NCBI GenBank assembly: GCA_903879825.1
Contig: CAIRND010000590.1
Location: 1-14,122 of the forward strand
Direction: 5' to 3'
Source of the DNA: an uncultured Geobacteraceae bacterium
GTDB taxonomy: Bacteria; Desulfobacterota; Desulfuromonadia; Geobacterales; Pseudopelobacteraceae
Length of the DNA stretch: 14,122 nt
Shown here: positions 1 through 8,122 of the stretch, piece by piece
How positions within the stretch are numbered: the first letter of the stretch is position 1
Layout: each line of letters starts with the position of its first letter
Translations under genes and position numbers: made by a program
Notes under the pieces: generated by a model
Databases searched by the model: none
Told to the model about the DNA's origin: nothing
What the model saw: the letters and a program-made list of their open reading frames with translations, nothing else

Positions 1-1
1 A

Positions 2-538
2 AAAAGAGATGGCGTGAGAATACTGGAAAGTAATCTCAAAAAAATTGTTGCTGCCGACCCCGCGAATGAAGTGGATATTAACAAACAGATAGAGCGTTCA
101 CGGCGCTGTTTTCAGGCTCTGTTCAATGCAGGGGCCAGTGGTCGTGCCCTCAGTATCCGTCACTTGGCGATACAGAAAAAAATTAACGATGTCATCGAAT
201 ATACCACCGCGCGTGGCGGCTTTGAACGAGTTACGGCACTGCGGGATTTTACCTTTCCGGTCTCCACCAGTACGCTGTATTCCGGTCCGGTGCTGGTACT
301 TCTGGCTGAAAACGAATCCGATATATTGGTACCATCATCTCCTACCTTGAAGGCGTTCGGAGAGCCGTCGCTCTACTCCAAAATATTCCCCTCCTGTCTG
401 GTAAAAACAGTGAAATCACACATAGCGGGTGATGGTGTCGCCCACGCATCACTTATCTTTCATTATGAAGCCTACAATGCATTACTGGAAAGCTGGTCAG
501 GCAAACTTCTCTACCCACGCCTCAAGCTGGCGGTTTAG
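2..538 (+). CDS. Hypothetical protein, 5' end probably outside the window; possible alpha/beta-hydrolase C-terminus
   Basis: The frame is open to the left edge, so the true start probably lies upstream; the first start codon inside the window is GTG at 14, with only a weak purine stretch before it. About 175 residues are visible. The second half reads like the end of an alpha/beta hydrolase: a hydrophobic strand (GPVLVLLAENESDILVP) with an acidic residue after it, where such enzymes carry the catalytic Asp, and later a segment VAHASLIFH that could supply the catalytic His. No nucleophile GxSxG motif is visible; if this is a hydrolase that half lies upstream. Its TAG stop abuts the ATG of the GH3-family gene, so the two are probably co-transcribed and translationally coupled. 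A thioesterase or acyl-handling role beside an adenylating enzyme would make sense but is inference. Confidence 0.55.
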   Translation, partial: KRDGVRILESNLKKIVAADPANEVDINKQIERSRRCFQALFNAGASGRALSIRHLAIQKKINDVIEYTTARGGFERVTALRDFTFPVSTSTLYSGPVLVLLAENESDILVPSSPTLKAFGEPSLYSKIFPSCLVKTVKSHIAGDGVAHASLIFHYEAYNALLESWSGKLLYPRLKLAV

Positions 539-2113
539 ATGAGTCTATTGGCACGGCTCCAAAAAACAGGTTTACTGCAGAAACGGCTCTACTCTCTCGC
601 GCTCAGGCGGGCAGGCCAGTTTAATGGCCAGGATCCGTTGCACGCGCAACGGCAGATATTTCGAGAGTTGCTCGAAACAGCAGCGGCCACACAGTTTGGC
701 CGGGATAACAGCTTTGACCGGTTGAAAAACATACCGTTTGATGATGCCTATCGTGACTACAAAAGTCGTGTGCCGATCCGTTCTTACCAAGAATTTATGA
801 CGGATTATTTTTATTGTAATCAGCCAGTATCATCGCTCGGTCTTTCGGCTCCTGATCTGGACAACATAACCTGGCCGGACACGATCACGATGTTTTGTGA
901 AACGTCCGGAACGACCGCCCCATCAAAATTCATCCCTTTCTCAACGCAGATGTTTGATGCGAATCGCCGCGCGGCACTCGACATGATGGCGTGCTATCTG
1001 GCAGCCAACCCAAAATCGCAACTACTAACCGGCAAGATCCTTTATATGTCAGGATCTACCCGTCTGACCACGGTCAAGCGGGGCGTCTGGTCCGGTGATA
1101 TGAGTGCCCTTACGCTTCGCTTTCGTCCCTGGTACCTGGCACCATTTGTCGAACCGAATGCAGAAATTTCAGCCCTCCCCTGGGAGGAAAAGCTGCAGGC
1201 GATGGCAGAACTGTTGCTCTCTGATACCAACATCCGCGTGATCTCCGGAGTGCCACCCTGGATCATTCTGCTACTGAAGCGCTGCGGGGAGATCGGTGGT
1301 AAACCACTTGCTGACTTACTGCCGAATCTTGAACTGATTATCCACGGCGGCACGAGCATCGCGCCGTATCGAAAAGAATTTGAAAGTCTCTTCGATGGCG
1401 CCATGCCCAACCTGCTGGAACTGCTCCCCTCATCCGAAGCGTTCATGGCTTTTCAGCAGTCTGGCGATGTGCAGATGCGCCTGACTCCCTACTACGGGGT
1501 GTTTTTCGAGTTTGTTCGCTTTGAAGATCTGGACGAACAGGGCAAGCCTACTCCCTGTGCCGATGCGATTCCACTTGAACAGGTCGAAATCGGTCAGCGC
1601 TATGCGATTATTCTCAGCACCTGCTCAGGGTTGTGGCGCTACCATATCGGTGACACCATCCGCTTTACCTCAACGTCGCCACATTTTATCGAGTTTACCG
1701 GTCGGGATCGTTTTTTGGATAAGCTGGAGGAGAAGGTGACACAGGGGGAGGTGGAGCAGGCCATTTCTACTCTCAATCGGATTGATGGCTGGAATGTGCG
1801 TGAGTTTATGGTGGGGGCAGATATTCCTGCCCGCAGACATCTGTGGGTTCTGGCAGCACAAGATGCCGCGAATGTTGATGAGGCACGAGATGTGCTTGAT
1901 GAAACTTTGTGTCGATTGAACGCGGACTACGCTACATTCAGGAAGCAAGGACGCATCAGCTCACCTCATGTGATGTTAATTCCAGAGGATGGCATCTACA
2001 AGTGGTCGCACCTTGAACGCGGTAAGCTGGGAGGACAGAGCAAGATACCCCATATTGACCCGACCTCCGACTCCTCCATGATTAAAAGTCTCATCAATAA
2101 TAGTTTCAAATAG
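539..2113 (+). CDS. GH3-family acyl-adenylating enzyme (acyl-acid-amido synthetase type)
   Basis: This 524-residue protein has the layout of the GH3 (auxin-responsive promoter) family, ATP-dependent adenylating enzymes that in plants conjugate carboxylic acids to amino acids. The phosphate-binding motif ETSGTTAPSKFIPFS begins at residue 121, in the family position. Further family-like segments are LPSSEAF, YYGVFFEFV, YHIGDTIRF (hinge side), FTGRDRFLDKLEEKV, and a C-terminal stretch with WSHLERGKLGGQSKIP where the lysine-bearing C-domain ends. Length fits the family (about 500-600). The ATG directly follows the upstream stop with no good ribosome site, suggesting coupling. Bacterial members mostly lack known substrates; I cannot name the acid or acceptor. 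It has no obvious link to the polyphosphate genes downstream, which have their own promoter. Confidence 0.88.
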   Translation: MSLLARLQKTGLLQKRLYSLALRRAGQFNGQDPLHAQRQIFRELLETAAATQFGRDNSFDRLKNIPFDDAYRDYKSRVPIRSYQEFMTDYFYCNQPVSSLGLSAPDLDNITWPDTITMFCETSGTTAPSKFIPFSTQMFDANRRAALDMMACYLAANPKSQLLTGKILYMSGSTRLTTVKRGVWSGDMSALTLRFRPWYLAPFVEPNAEISALPWEEKLQAMAELLLSDTNIRVISGVPPWIILLLKRCGEIGGKPLADLLPNLELIIHGGTSIAPYRKEFESLFDGAMPNLLELLPSSEAFMAFQQSGDVQMRLTPYYGVFFEFVRFEDLDEQGKPTPCADAIPLEQVEIGQRYAIILSTCSGLWRYHIGDTIRFTSTSPHFIEFTGRDRFLDKLEEKVTQGEVEQAISTLNRIDGWNVREFMVGADIPARRHLWVLAAQDAANVDEARDVLDETLCRLNADYATFRKQGRISSPHVMLIPEDGIYKWSHLERGKLGGQSKIPHIDPTSDSSMIKSLINNSFK

Positions 2114-2178
2114 CTTATATTAAACAGTAATATCGATTACAACCTCTAAAGAGCTTACACCGCAAAGCTAATTGCTCC

Positions 2179-2193
2179 AACATACCGTATGTT
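2179..2193. promoter_or_regulatory. Perfect inverted repeat upstream of the sixA promoter, possible operator
   Basis: AACATAC-C-GTATGTT: two perfect 7-base arms around a single central base. It lies about 30 bases upstream of the putative -35 element (2222), a usual distance for an activator or a distal operator. No T-run follows, so it is not a terminator. The cognate regulator is unknown. Confidence 0.4.
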
Positions 2194-2221
2194 ACAATCA
2201 GGTTAACTTTTACTGCTGGTA

Positions 2222-2249
2222 TTGTAATGCTCTTCATTCCGTCTATAAT
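2222..2249 (+). promoter_or_regulatory. Putative sigma70-type promoter of the sixA-CHAD-ppx operon
   Basis: A consensus TATAAT at 2244-2249 lies 16 bases downstream of TTGTAA (2222-2227; four of six matches to TTGACA). Transcription would start near 2256, giving a leader of about 26 bases that contains the GGAG ribosome site at 2272-2275. It sits in the 168-base gap between the GH3 gene and sixA. Confidence 0.55.
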
Positions 2250-2281
2250 GATAACCAAATAAATTGACGTTGGAGATTACC

Positions 2282-2800
2282 ATGATTTTGTACGTTATGC
2301 GGCACGCTGAAGCGGTAGAAGGAAATGAGACTCTGCAGGACGAGTGGCGTTATTTGACAGAAGGCGGACGATTGGTGGCCAAGAAAATGAGCTCCTTGAT
2401 TGCCAAGAACGGCCCGAAACCCCGATTGACCATCACCAGTCCCTTGACCAGGGCGGTACAAACAGCTGAAATAGCGGCTGAAAAGGCCTGTCGCAAAAAT
2501 ATAGTTATCGCAAGTGGATTGCTCCTGCCGGGAGCGGACATCTCTGAATTAATCACATACATTAAAGGGCTCACGGACGCCAAGCGAGTCTTGCTGGTTG
2601 GTCACGAACCACAACTTGGATCATTCGTCGCTACGTTGCTCGGCCGTACGGACGAGGTTGTCGCGCTGAAAAAAGGGGCTTGTGTCACGTTGAAACTTGA
2701 TCCCGCGTCGGAAAGACCGGCCAGTTTTCTCTGCTATCTGGCACCTGGCAAGAAAAGGACCACGTCTTTCAAAAAGGCTTTCCCACAAGCGACGCCCTGA
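2282..2800 (+). CDS. sixA: SixA-like phosphohistidine phosphatase (histidine phosphatase superfamily)
   Basis: Small (172 residues) single-domain member of the histidine phosphatase (phosphoglycerate-mutase-like) superfamily, close in size to E. coli SixA, which removes phosphate from histidine in phosphorelay or PTS proteins. The catalytic set is visible: RHAEA at residues 7-11 (nucleophile His8), Arg57 in SPLTRAVQTAE and the second His108 in LVGHEPQLG. The ATG at 2282 is preferred over an in-frame TTG at 2264 because GGAG (2272-2275) sits six bases before it and because the protein then begins, like its relatives, with the first beta-strand. It leads an operon with a CHAD protein (4-base gap) and ppx. 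This pairing points to a phosphate or phosphoryl-signalling function. Whether the substrate is phosphohistidine or another phosphoester cannot be read from sequence. Confidence 0.87.
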   Translation: MILYVMRHAEAVEGNETLQDEWRYLTEGGRLVAKKMSSLIAKNGPKPRLTITSPLTRAVQTAEIAAEKACRKNIVIASGLLLPGADISELITYIKGLTDAKRVLLVGHEPQLGSFVATLLGRTDEVVALKKGACVTLKLDPASERPASFLCYLAPGKKRTTSFKKAFPQATP

Positions 2801-2804
2801 GCTA

Positions 2805-3677
2805 ATGGCGCTAAAACCCACACGTTTATGGCCTGACTCGGCAACTATTATAGATCGCTCCCGGGGTGTGTTTTTTGCCCGATGGGAAGAGTTGCTTCGA
2901 TTGAGACGCGTTGTCATAAAAACATCCAATCAGGATGATATTCATGATCTGCGTGTTGCTTCACGTCGTGTCAGGGCGGCGTTGGATCTGTTTTACCCCT
3001 TTGTGGCGAAAGGCCCGAAAACTGAGTTACGGAAAAGCGTTCGCGCTTTGACGAAGATACTTGGTGATCTGCGTAATATCGACGAAGCGCAACTGTTCTT
3101 CCGGTTGCGGATTACTACCGATAGATCAGCCGATAAAAAGATTTTTTACGCTCTATCTGAATTGCGAAGCACAGAATTAAAACGGATACAGAAGGCTCTC
3201 ACGACCTTTGACCATCGCCGGCTTGACCGGATAGTCCGGGAATTGGTCGCAGAAATCAATGAGGCGGCCATAACAGAGAGGAACAGCATTTCTCTGCTGG
3301 CCTATTTCTCTGAAGTTTCAATCAGGCAGTTTCTGCCGATACACCAGTTGCTGTCAGTTTCAACGGCTCCCGGAAAACGTACGGCACGCCACACTCTGCG
3401 TATTGCCATAAAAAAATGGCGCTACTTTTTTGAGATTATCGCTCAGGTTCTTGATCGCGACTACTCGCACACACTGGCCCTGATAAAGGAATACCAGGCC
3501 CTTCTCGGGCGAATGAACGATATTGCCGTTTTCGAGGGACTGATCAGCAACCTGAAGCTCCCTCCCGATGAACGAAAGCATGCGGACGATGCTCTCCGTG
3601 CAGAGGACACCCTTTTGTTGAATGAATTTTCAGAACTCATTGAGCAAAAACCACTTACCTACACTTTCCTTATATAA
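2805..3677 (+). CDS. CHAD domain protein, predicted polyphosphate-binding
   Basis: A 290-residue, mostly helical protein made of one CHAD domain. CHAD is a histidine-rich helical bundle known to bind polyphosphate and target polyP granules. Both pseudo-symmetric halves show the hallmark basic helices: IHDLRVASRRVRAAL (His47, with Arg50, Arg54, Arg55, Arg57) and HTLRIAIKKWRYFFEII (His196 with Arg199, Lys203, Lys204, Arg206). Each is followed by the family turn, LGDLRNIDEAQ in the first half and LGRMNDIAVFEGL in the second. The ATG at 2805 is chosen because it begins just after the sixA stop; the frame is open further upstream to 2697, but that would overlap sixA by about 100 bases. There is no good ribosome site, so reinitiation after sixA is likely. 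Ppx follows after 8 bases. No catalytic motif is seen. Confidence 0.88.
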   Translation: MALKPTRLWPDSATIIDRSRGVFFARWEELLRLRRVVIKTSNQDDIHDLRVASRRVRAALDLFYPFVAKGPKTELRKSVRALTKILGDLRNIDEAQLFFRLRITTDRSADKKIFYALSELRSTELKRIQKALTTFDHRRLDRIVRELVAEINEAAITERNSISLLAYFSEVSIRQFLPIHQLLSVSTAPGKRTARHTLRIAIKKWRYFFEIIAQVLDRDYSHTLALIKEYQALLGRMNDIAVFEGLISNLKLPPDERKHADDALRAEDTLLLNEFSELIEQKPLTYTFLI

Positions 3678-3685
3678 GAGGCTCC

Positions 3686-5215
3686 ATGAAAAAACCACGC
3701 ATTGCCGCTATCGATATTGGTACAAACTCTATTCGCTGTATCATTGCAGAAGTATCCAGCGAGGGTAAATTCAAAATATTGGATGACGAAAAGGCAACGG
3801 TACGTCTGGGGGAAAAGCTGGCTATGACCGGAGTTATCTCCGAAGCGGCCTCAGACCGTGCGATTGAGGCTATCCGGCGTTTTCACAAACTTGTCGCCGG
3901 AATGAATGTTGAAGTGGTCGAAGCGGTTGCCACCAGCGCCGTTAGAAGCGCATCCAATGGTAAAAAGCTGATAGCCACCCTTTCGCACGAGTTGGGACAT
4001 GAGATCAAGATCATTTCCGGCGAAGAAGAGGCTGAGCTAACCTCAACATCCGCCCTTGCCAACTTTGATATGTATGGGAAACGTTATGCCATGATTGATA
4101 TCGGGGGGGGGAGTGTCGAGATCATCACTGCGTACGGCAATCACGTAGAAGAGTTCTATTCACTTGACCTTGGCGCGGTGGTCATGACTGACCGATTTCT
4201 GATCAGTGACCCGATTGCTGAAGGTGAGTTACGAAAACTGCAGCGACATATCAGGGACAGTCTCAAGCGTGTCTTTACCGGCAAAAAAATTGTCGTTGAC
4301 TCATTTATCGGTTCCGGTGGGACCTTGACAGCGATTGGCTGCATGGCCATGCAGATGCGTAAGGACAATTATGTTTCCATACACGGGTCCGAGGTGCTCC
4401 ATGCGGAGGTTGTTCACCTGCAGGCAATGCTGATTCACAGAGATCTGAAAGGTCGTCGGACCGTTCCGGGGCTCAACCAGGATCGGGCTGATATCATCGT
4501 GGCCGGTACAGTCGTCATCGACGAACTGATGCGTTTTTTTGAAGCCAATCGGGTGTTGATCAATGAACGGGGAATCCGCGAAGGCTTACTCATCAGGGCG
4601 ATGAAGCGGCTTGGGCTGACAACCGCAAGCAGTAAGCCTCCGACATGGAGAGACGCCGTCACGGAGTTCGCGGCTTCCTGCCATGTTGATGAGCAACATG
4701 GAACACACGTGGCAGGCATGGCTCTCACAATTTTTGATGCCTTGGCACTTCCCTTCGGTTTTACGGCGTCAGAGAAAAAACTTCTTGAAGCGGCGGCGAT
4801 TCTCCACGACTGTGGATACTTCATCAGTTACAGCAGCCATCACAAACATTCCTACCATCTTATCCGCCACGCAGAACTGTTCGGTTTTACCCCGCGTGAG
4901 CGTGAGCTGATTGCGCAGATTGCGCGCTATCATCGGAAATCTCCTCCTAAACGAAAACACGATGCCTTTCAGAGCCTGAAGGAAAAAGATCAAGTGGTAG
5001 TGGCGCGCCTCGGCGGTATCCTCAGGCTGGCTGATGGGCTCGACCGGCGCAGGAACAGTCTGGTTCAAAATATTTCATGCCAGTTTGGCGGTTCGTCCGT
5101 AACAATCAACCTAACTGCTTCAGAGGATATTTCGGTGGAAGTTTTTGGTGCTAACGCCAAGAAAGATCTTTTTGAAAAGGCATTTGCCAGCTCGGTAGTT
5201 TTTGCAACAGCATGA
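3686..5215 (+). CDS. ppx: Ppx/GppA exopolyphosphatase with C-terminal HD-type domain
   Basis: This 509-residue protein belongs to the ASKHA-fold Ppx/GppA family, which cleaves terminal phosphate from polyphosphate and/or hydrolyses pppGpp to ppGpp. Seen: the N-terminal phosphate loop AIDIGTNSIR (Asp10), the EEEAELT segment with the usual catalytic-region glutamates, the second phosphate loop DIGGGSVE (138-145), FIGSGGTLTAIG, and INERGIREGLL. The C-terminal part has an HD-like domain: His374-Asp375 in ILHDCGYF, then HHKHSYH, ARYHRKS and RLADGLDRR. That two-part layout matches full-length Ppx/GppA proteins. GAGG (3678-3681) precedes the ATG. Its place behind a CHAD gene favours polyP as substrate over pppGpp, but sequence alone does not decide. 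The GGG codons of DIGGG form an uninterrupted run of nine G (4103-4111). Confidence 0.9.
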   Translation: MKKPRIAAIDIGTNSIRCIIAEVSSEGKFKILDDEKATVRLGEKLAMTGVISEAASDRAIEAIRRFHKLVAGMNVEVVEAVATSAVRSASNGKKLIATLSHELGHEIKIISGEEEAELTSTSALANFDMYGKRYAMIDIGGGSVEIITAYGNHVEEFYSLDLGAVVMTDRFLISDPIAEGELRKLQRHIRDSLKRVFTGKKIVVDSFIGSGGTLTAIGCMAMQMRKDNYVSIHGSEVLHAEVVHLQAMLIHRDLKGRRTVPGLNQDRADIIVAGTVVIDELMRFFEANRVLINERGIREGLLIRAMKRLGLTTASSKPPTWRDAVTEFAASCHVDEQHGTHVAGMALTIFDALALPFGFTASEKKLLEAAAILHDCGYFISYSSHHKHSYHLIRHAELFGFTPRERELIAQIARYHRKSPPKRKHDAFQSLKEKDQVVVARLGGILRLADGLDRRRNSLVQNISCQFGGSSVTINLTASEDISVEVFGANAKKDLFEKAFASSVVFATA

Positions 5216-5240
5216 GCATTACCGGCATATTCCCCCCGCC

Positions 5241-5256
5241 GTGGTAGTTTTGCCAC
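5241..5256. repeat. Short hairpin in the ppx / c-di-GMP gene gap
   Basis: GTGGTA-GTTT-TGCCAC: a six-base-pair stem (one G-T pair) with a four-base loop, 25 bases after the ppx stop. No T-run follows, so it is a poor intrinsic terminator; it may be an mRNA 3'-end structure or a protein site. The rest of this 169-base gap shows no convincing promoter, only a -10-like TAAAAT at 5312. Confidence 0.25.
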
Positions 5257-5384
5257 CAAACTGTCACAATTTCTTTGCCAACATGTAACATCACCGTCAT
5301 TAAATTTAGTGTAAAATCTCCTCTGCGTCACAATGTCCCGCTAACATCCACATTGTTTTCGTGATGCAGAAGGAGTTCCTCTCT

Positions 5385-8063
5385 ATGTTTGTAACAACCA
5401 CCGCTGACAAGGTCTCACCGGTGAAAAAACTTTCACCGATCAGAATATCTCTGATGTATTCAGGTATCGGGATTGCGTGGATATTGTTTTCAGATAGCGT
5501 GGCAACCTGGTTTGTCAGTGACGTACATCAGTTTGAACACATTGCTGTGTTAAAGGGTATTCTGTTCATTCTGGCGAGCGCTGGTTTATTATATTTGCTA
5601 ATCCGTCAGTACGCCGGGCAGCTCAGCTCATCGCAAGAGACCTTTCGTCATGCAGAGCTGGAGATAAAAAAACTGGCCTACTATGATCGGGAAACCGGTC
5701 TGCCCAACCATAACCTGTTGCTGGACCGGCTCAACCAGGTGATCGCGTTCAACAGTCGTAAGCGAAAAAATACGGCGGTGATTTACATTAGCCTGACCGG
5801 TTTCAAGGCCGTTGTTGATGCTCATGGACATAGTGGTGGTTGCAATGCGGTATGCGCTATTGCCGAGCGTCTGACGTTAACTCTCCGTCACTATGATACG
5901 GTCGCCCGTATTCATCGTGATGAATTCGTCCTCGTACTGGGAGGGACGGTATTGGAGGGGGATGTTGCTAAAATATTACACAAGCTGCAGACAATTTTCT
6001 CCGAGCCGATCAAGCTGGGAACCGTTGAAACAATAATACCGGCCTGTTTCGGCGTCGCGTGCTATCCGGCTGATGGCGTAACAAGTGAACTACTTCTGCA
6101 ACATGCCCACATTGCCATGAACCAGGCACGCCAGAATGGCGTGACTTTCCAGTATTATAGTGAAGCGCTCAATCAGAAAGCGGTCGAGCGTCTCAGTATT
6201 GAAACCGGCCTTCTGCACGCTCTGGATGAAGGCGAGTTTTTTCTTTGTTACCAGCCCAAGATGGACATCAATGGCACTGATATCGCCGGTATGGAGGCAC
6301 TGCTGCGCTGGCAGCGTCCCGGTCATGGCGTCATCCCTCCTGACAAATTTATACCGTTGGCAGAGGAAAACGGCCTGATCGTACCGTTGGGGACATGGGT
6401 GCTGAAAGAGGCCTGCCGTCAGAACAAATCCTGGCAGGATGCCGGACTGCCGAAATTACGTGTCTCCGTTAATCTCGCTGCCCGTCAGCTGCGCGATAAT
6501 AACTTCGTACCGTTAGTGGTGCAGATCCTTGCTGAAACCGGACTGGATCCAAATTATCTTGAATTGGAGCTGACCGAGAGTGCTCTGATGGGTGATGCCG
6601 GCGATACGGTCTGTAAGCTGCTCAGCTTGAAAGAGTTGGGGATCAGTATATCGGTGGATGACTTTGGTACGGGCTATTCTTCACTCTCCTATCTGAAACA
6701 TCTGCCAATCGACACTATAAAAGTTGACCGATCTTTTGTCCGCGATATCGTCAATGACCCTGACGATGCGGCCATTGTTGACGCCATTGTTGCCATGGCC
6801 CATTCGCTGAAGCTGAATGTGATTGCCGAAGGGGTAGAAACAGTTGAACAGCTTGAGTTTTTACGGCGGCGGAAATGTCAGCAGGCACAGGGGTACTATT
6901 TCGCCCGTCCACTCGATCCTCAACAATTTGAAGCTTTTATGGTTCAAGGCACATTAGTTGGAGACATGTCAGTTTCCACACCCGATATCTTTCCGGTAAA
7001 TCGCAAGATGCAATCACTTTCCTGCATGGAAGAACCTGCTCAACCGGATACGGACACTATTGACGTAACTGCGTTCGTCAGCACCGAGTATATCGGTGAT
7101 ATTTCCATCCCGGTGGTGCCTGCACACCCTGGTGACAACCTTGCTGCCGTTCTCAGACGTTTTCAGAGTGATCCGACACTCTTGGTGCTCCCAGTGGTGG
7201 AGGATGGTCGCGCCGTCGGTATTATCAACCGATCAACCTTTCTGGAAGAGCATGTCATCGGCATGAATGGCTTTGCGTTCCAAATTAATCACTCCCGCAA
7301 AATGCGCGACCTGATGGTGCCGGTAAAGCTGACCTTCGAAACAAATGTTTCTATCAAAGATGCTGCCCAGGTCATCCAGTCTCAGGAGATGGATATCAGG
7401 GTGGATAACATTTGTGTGACGTGGAACGGAATCTATCATGGCGTTGTGGAAGTGAACCGGTTTATCAGTGCCATAACTGATATCAATCTGACACTGGCCA
7501 AAGGTGCCAATCCGCTGACTGGTCTGCCGGGCAATGAGAGTATCCAGCGGGAGATAAATGAGCGTATTCGGGCAGGAGAAGGTTTCGATATCGCCTACAT
7601 CGATATCGATAATTTTAAACCATACAACGATTATTACGGGTTCCAGAGGGGAGATGTTGTTATCAAAGCAATCGGAGAAATCCTCTCCGGAGTGACCAAG
7701 TCATCGGGCGCAGGATTTTCCTGTTTTTGCGGGCATATCGGCGGTGACGACTTTATTCTCATTACCGGTGCACATCACTCGGAATATATTTCATCTCAGG
7801 TCATCACGACGCTTGAAGAACATCTGCCGGTATTTCATGGAGAAAAAGATTTTTCTGCAGGGTGCTACAGTGCGGTAAGCCGCAAGGGAGAACTGGAAAC
7901 ATTCGGGCTGCTGTCGCTTTCGATTGGTATCGTTAACACGAGATTGACGCCGGTTAGTTCCTATGCCCAGCTGGCTTCGATCTCTACGGAAGTCAAAAAA
8001 GCGGCCAAGAAACTGCCGGGATCATCGGTGGTTATTAATAGAAGAATCTGTGAGGAACAGTAA
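5385..8063 (+). CDS. Membrane-anchored GGDEF-EAL-CBS-GGDEF c-di-GMP signalling protein
   Basis: An 892-residue protein. ATG 5385 is preferred to GTG 5361 because AAGGAG (5370-5375) sits nine bases before it. Two N-terminal membrane helices (about 21-44 and 55-73) are joined by a short loop, so there is no sizeable periplasmic sensor. A first GGDEF domain (about 85-255) has HRDEF at 177-181 instead of GGDEF but keeps an inhibitory-site motif RHYD (168-171). The EAL domain looks catalytic: EALLRW (Glu304), ELELTESAL, DDFGTGYS (425-432), IKVDRSF, IAEGVET, QGYYFARPL. A CBS-pair-like region spans roughly 560-705. The second GGDEF has GGDDF at 786-790 after DIDNFKPYND and lacks the RxxD site. It probably makes and breaks c-di-GMP; the CBS region may sense a nucleotide. 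EAL-CBS-GGDEF is a known arrangement; the extra degenerate GGDEF makes it unusually large. Confidence 0.9.
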   Translation: MFVTTTADKVSPVKKLSPIRISLMYSGIGIAWILFSDSVATWFVSDVHQFEHIAVLKGILFILASAGLLYLLIRQYAGQLSSSQETFRHAELEIKKLAYYDRETGLPNHNLLLDRLNQVIAFNSRKRKNTAVIYISLTGFKAVVDAHGHSGGCNAVCAIAERLTLTLRHYDTVARIHRDEFVLVLGGTVLEGDVAKILHKLQTIFSEPIKLGTVETIIPACFGVACYPADGVTSELLLQHAHIAMNQARQNGVTFQYYSEALNQKAVERLSIETGLLHALDEGEFFLCYQPKMDINGTDIAGMEALLRWQRPGHGVIPPDKFIPLAEENGLIVPLGTWVLKEACRQNKSWQDAGLPKLRVSVNLAARQLRDNNFVPLVVQILAETGLDPNYLELELTESALMGDAGDTVCKLLSLKELGISISVDDFGTGYSSLSYLKHLPIDTIKVDRSFVRDIVNDPDDAAIVDAIVAMAHSLKLNVIAEGVETVEQLEFLRRRKCQQAQGYYFARPLDPQQFEAFMVQGTLVGDMSVSTPDIFPVNRKMQSLSCMEEPAQPDTDTIDVTAFVSTEYIGDISIPVVPAHPGDNLAAVLRRFQSDPTLLVLPVVEDGRAVGIINRSTFLEEHVIGMNGFAFQINHSRKMRDLMVPVKLTFETNVSIKDAAQVIQSQEMDIRVDNICVTWNGIYHGVVEVNRFISAITDINLTLAKGANPLTGLPGNESIQREINERIRAGEGFDIAYIDIDNFKPYNDYYGFQRGDVVIKAIGEILSGVTKSSGAGFSCFCGHIGGDDFILITGAHHSEYISSQVITTLEEHLPVFHGEKDFSAGCYSAVSRKGELETFGLLSLSIGIVNTRLTPVSSYAQLASISTEVKKAAKKLPGSSVVINRRICEEQ

Positions 8064-8122
8064 TCAGTTTAGATGAGTAGAAGATCAGCATTTACAATAA
8101 AACGACAACGAGGAGATATGCC

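Noticed and set aside
2117..2133. ATATTA/TAATAT inverted repeat after the GH3 gene as a terminator
   Set aside because: Six A/T-only pairs and no T-run; too weak to call.
2140..2200. Possible c-di-GMP (GEMM) riboswitch before sixA, suggested by CGCAAAGC and a nearby hairpin
   Set aside because: The 5' half of the motif (GGCAAACC-type segment) and the tetraloop-receptor arrangement are missing, and the segment lies upstream of the likely promoter, so it would not be in the transcript.
2697..2804. N-terminal extension of the first CHAD protein into sixA
   Set aside because: It would overlap sixA by about 100 bases; the ATG at 2805 gives a normal CHAD length and operon spacing.
5275..5317. Promoter of the c-di-GMP gene using TTGCCA (5275) and TAAAAT (5312)
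   Set aside because: Spacing of 31 bases does not fit a sigma70 promoter, and no better pair was found.
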